DNA of 7,311 nt. Origin: Brevibacillus sp. GTDB lineage: Bacteria; Bacillota; Bacilli; Brevibacillales; Brevibacillaceae. Both the position numbers and the translations under genes were made by a program. The stretch spans positions 1 through 7,311 of the forward strand of contig JARDZO010000274.1 of assembly GCA_029240815.1 (NCBI GenBank). Direction: 5' to 3'. The notes beneath the pieces were generated by a model that saw only the letters and a list, made by a program, of their open reading frames with translations, ran no database searches and had not been told where the DNA came from. Shown piece by piece: positions 6,107 to 7,311 of this stretch. Position 1 is the first letter of the stretch, and each line of letters starts with the position of its first letter.

Positions 6107-6916
6107 TTACAGCTTGGCAACGATTCCGTTTACCAGAGCCAAAAATTGTGTTTTTACCTTCTCTGTGGTCTCCATGACTTCATCGTGAGACAAAGGCTGC
6201 TCCAAGATACCCGCTGCCATATTGCTGATGCAAGAAATACCGAGCACCTTCACGCCCATATGACGCGCAACAATGACTTCCGGTACGGTGGACATACCTA
6301 CTGCGTCTCCGCCCAAAATGCGCAGCATGCGAATTTCTGCAGGTGTCTCGTAGCTAGGTCCGAGCAAGCCGACATAAATGCCTTCGCGCAGCTCAAAGCC
6401 TTGTTCGCTTGCTACTTCTTTTGCCAGCTGGCGCAGTTCTTTAGAATAGGCTTCAGACATGTCAGGGAAACGAGCACCCATCGCTTCATCATTTGCACCG
6501 ATCAGTGGATTGCGGAAAGTCATGTTGATGTGGTCGGAAATGAGCATCAGATTTCCTGGATCATAATTCTCGTTGATACCGCCTGCCGCGTTGGTCACGA
6601 TAATTGTTTCCACTCCGAGCAGTTTCATGACACGAATGGGGAAAACAACCGCATCGAGGCCATGTCCTTCATAGAAGTGAAAGCGTCCTTGCATCGCTAC
6701 AACTTGTTTCCCTTGTAGTTTTCCGATGACCAACTGCCCTTTGTGCCCTACTACTGTGGATACCGTAAAACCCGGAATTTCATGGTAGGGAATGATGACC
6801 GGGTTTTCGATTTCATCTGCGAGAACTCCAAGTCCGGATCCGAGCACCAAACCGATGGTAGGTTTTTCTGCCAACTTTGGTTGAATATAGGATACTGCTT
6901 CGTGGATATTTGCCAT
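6107..6916 (-). CDS. pupG: Purine-nucleoside phosphorylase (trimeric, PNP/MTAP family 2)
   Basis: This 269-residue cytoplasmic enzyme is predicted to split inosine, guanosine and their deoxy forms with phosphate into purine base and (deoxy)ribose-1-phosphate; also called punA, and distinct from hexameric DeoD. Active-site elements are in order: LGSGLG phosphate loop (25-30, Ser27), His58, GRFHFYEGH (77-85, with Arg78 and His80), NAAGG (109-113), GPSYETPAE (186-194, Glu190), GMSTVPE (207-213), SNMA with Asn232, and His244. These match the trimeric PNP family. The start is ATG 6914-6916, because AAGGAG (6925-6930) lies 8 nt before it; the GTG at 6923-6925 overlaps that SD and is rejected. It is flanked by deoB 57 nt upstream and pdp 25 nt downstream on the same strand, which supports a nucleoside-salvage operon. 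Confidence 0.96.
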   Translation of the reverse strand: MANIHEAVSYIQPKLAEKPTIGLVLGSGLGVLADEIENPVIIPYHEIPGFTVSTVVGHKGQLVIGKLQGKQVVAMQGRFHFYEGHGLDAVVFPIRVMKLLGVETIIVTNAAGGINENYDPGNLMLISDHINMTFRNPLIGANDEAMGARFPDMSEAYSKELRQLAKEVASEQGFELREGIYVGLLGPSYETPAEIRMLRILGGDAVGMSTVPEVIVARHMGVKVLGISCISNMAAGILEQPLSHDEVMETTEKVKTQFLALVNGIVAKL

Positions 6917-6924
6917 TTCTAACA

Positions 6925-6930
6925 CTCCTT
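6925..6930 (-). promoter_or_regulatory. Shine-Dalgarno site that fixes the pupG start
   Basis: AAGGAG ends 8 nt before ATG 6914-6916. The nearby in-frame GTG (6923-6925) overlaps the last G of this site and cannot be served by it, so the protein begins MANIHEAV rather than MLEMANIH. Confidence 0.8.
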
Positions 6931-6973
6931 TTAATCTGTTTCTTCTATATAAATGTTTATAAATGCTTTATCT

Positions 6974-7311
6974 TTATAAACGACTTAGGAAGCTTTTTCC
7001 TATTGCCGGAGCTTTTACTTCAAAGTTGTCTGCAATCGTCGCTCCCAGATCGGCAAACGTTTCGCGAACGCCCAGATCTGTTCCCACCGTGATTTTTTTG
7101 TGGTAAGCCAACAAAGGAACGTATTCACGTGTATGATCGGTACCGTGGTGTACAGGGTCGTTTCCGTGGTCAGCAGTGATCACGAGTAAATCGCCTTCCT
7201 GTAAAGCCGACAACAGCTCGGGAATGCGAGCATCGAATTCCATTAGCGCCTCCCCGTATCCTTGTGGGTCACGACGATGACCAAACTTCGCATCAAAGTC
7301 TACGAGATTGA
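6974..7311 (-). CDS. deoB: Phosphopentomutase, C-terminal part (cut by window edge)
   Basis: The final 111 codons plus stop are visible, with two bases of an earlier codon at the edge; the start is outside. The enzyme interconverts (deoxy)ribose-1-phosphate and (deoxy)ribose-5-phosphate in the cytoplasm and belongs to the alkaline phosphatase superfamily with two Mn ions. The visible part begins [14 protein letters not shown], followed by ITADHGNDP and GTDHTRE. The spacing of the second Asp of DFD, the His of GHRR, the Asp-His of ADHG and the His of TDHT matches the metal-binding set Asp286, His291, Asp327, His328 and His339 of the Bacillus cereus enzyme. The C-terminus ([14 protein letters not shown]...GKSFLSRL) is complete and normal. 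pupG follows after 57 AT-rich nt, as in the Bacillus drm-pupG pair; drm is the Bacillus name for this gene. Confidence 0.95.
   Translation of the reverse strand, partial: NLVDFDAKFGHRRDPQGYGEALMEFDARIPELLSALQEGDLLVITADHGNDPVHHGTDHTREYVPLLAYHKKITVGTDLGVRETFADLGATIADNFEVKAPAIGKSFLSRL

Noticed and set aside
6056..6718. Plus-strand reading frame of 220 codons opposite pupG
   Set aside because: Shadow frame; Gln/His/Cys-rich with no recognisable family and no initiation signal.
6923..6925. GTG as the pupG start
   Set aside because: It overlaps the Shine-Dalgarno AAGGAG, which is perfectly spaced for ATG 6914-6916.

Overview
The window reads as part of a low-to-mid-GC Bacillota chromosome, most like Brevibacillus or a related Paenibacillaceae. 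This is an inference from protein style, Shine-Dalgarno strength and gene order; no search was run. Every protein-coding gene I accept lies on the minus strand, so biological order runs from high to low coordinates.

Region 1 (7311 down to about 4715) is a nucleoside-salvage operon: the 3' end of deoB (phosphopentomutase), then pupG (purine-nucleoside phosphorylase, 57 nt gap), then pdp (pyrimidine-nucleoside phosphorylase, 25 nt gap). It ends at a perfect 14-bp stem with T-runs on both sides. The two phosphorylases release bases and (deoxy)ribose-1-phosphate, and DeoB converts the sugar to the 5-phosphate for central metabolism.

Region 2 (about 4454-4776) is an AT-rich gap of about 320 nt. 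On the minus strand it holds a TTGACA-type promoter for an Lrp/AsnC regulator gene. On the plus strand it holds a stronger-looking promoter, TTGACA-18-TATAAA. The two -35 boxes form a TGTCAA-N6-TTGACA palindrome. The plus-strand promoter would drive a transcript of about 155 nt with no convincing ORF, ending at the bidirectional pdp terminator. This is the best candidate for something undescribed here.

Region 3 (4453 down to 1) is the Lrp/AsnC-family regulator gene followed by an oligopeptide ABC importer in the order oppA, oppB, oppC, oppD; oppD is cut by the window edge. OppA is a lipoprotein binding protein, OppB and OppC are the permeases, and OppD is an ATPase. oppA and oppB are separated by 261 nt containing a perfect 11-bp stem-loop without a U-tract, which could hold oppA expression above that of the permease genes. 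oppA and oppB share the same unusual initiation signal, GGGGGTA-N6-TTG.

Apart from the 4454-4776 gap, this is ordinary transport and salvage DNA. I see no mobile element, CRISPR array, tRNA, rRNA or phage signal.
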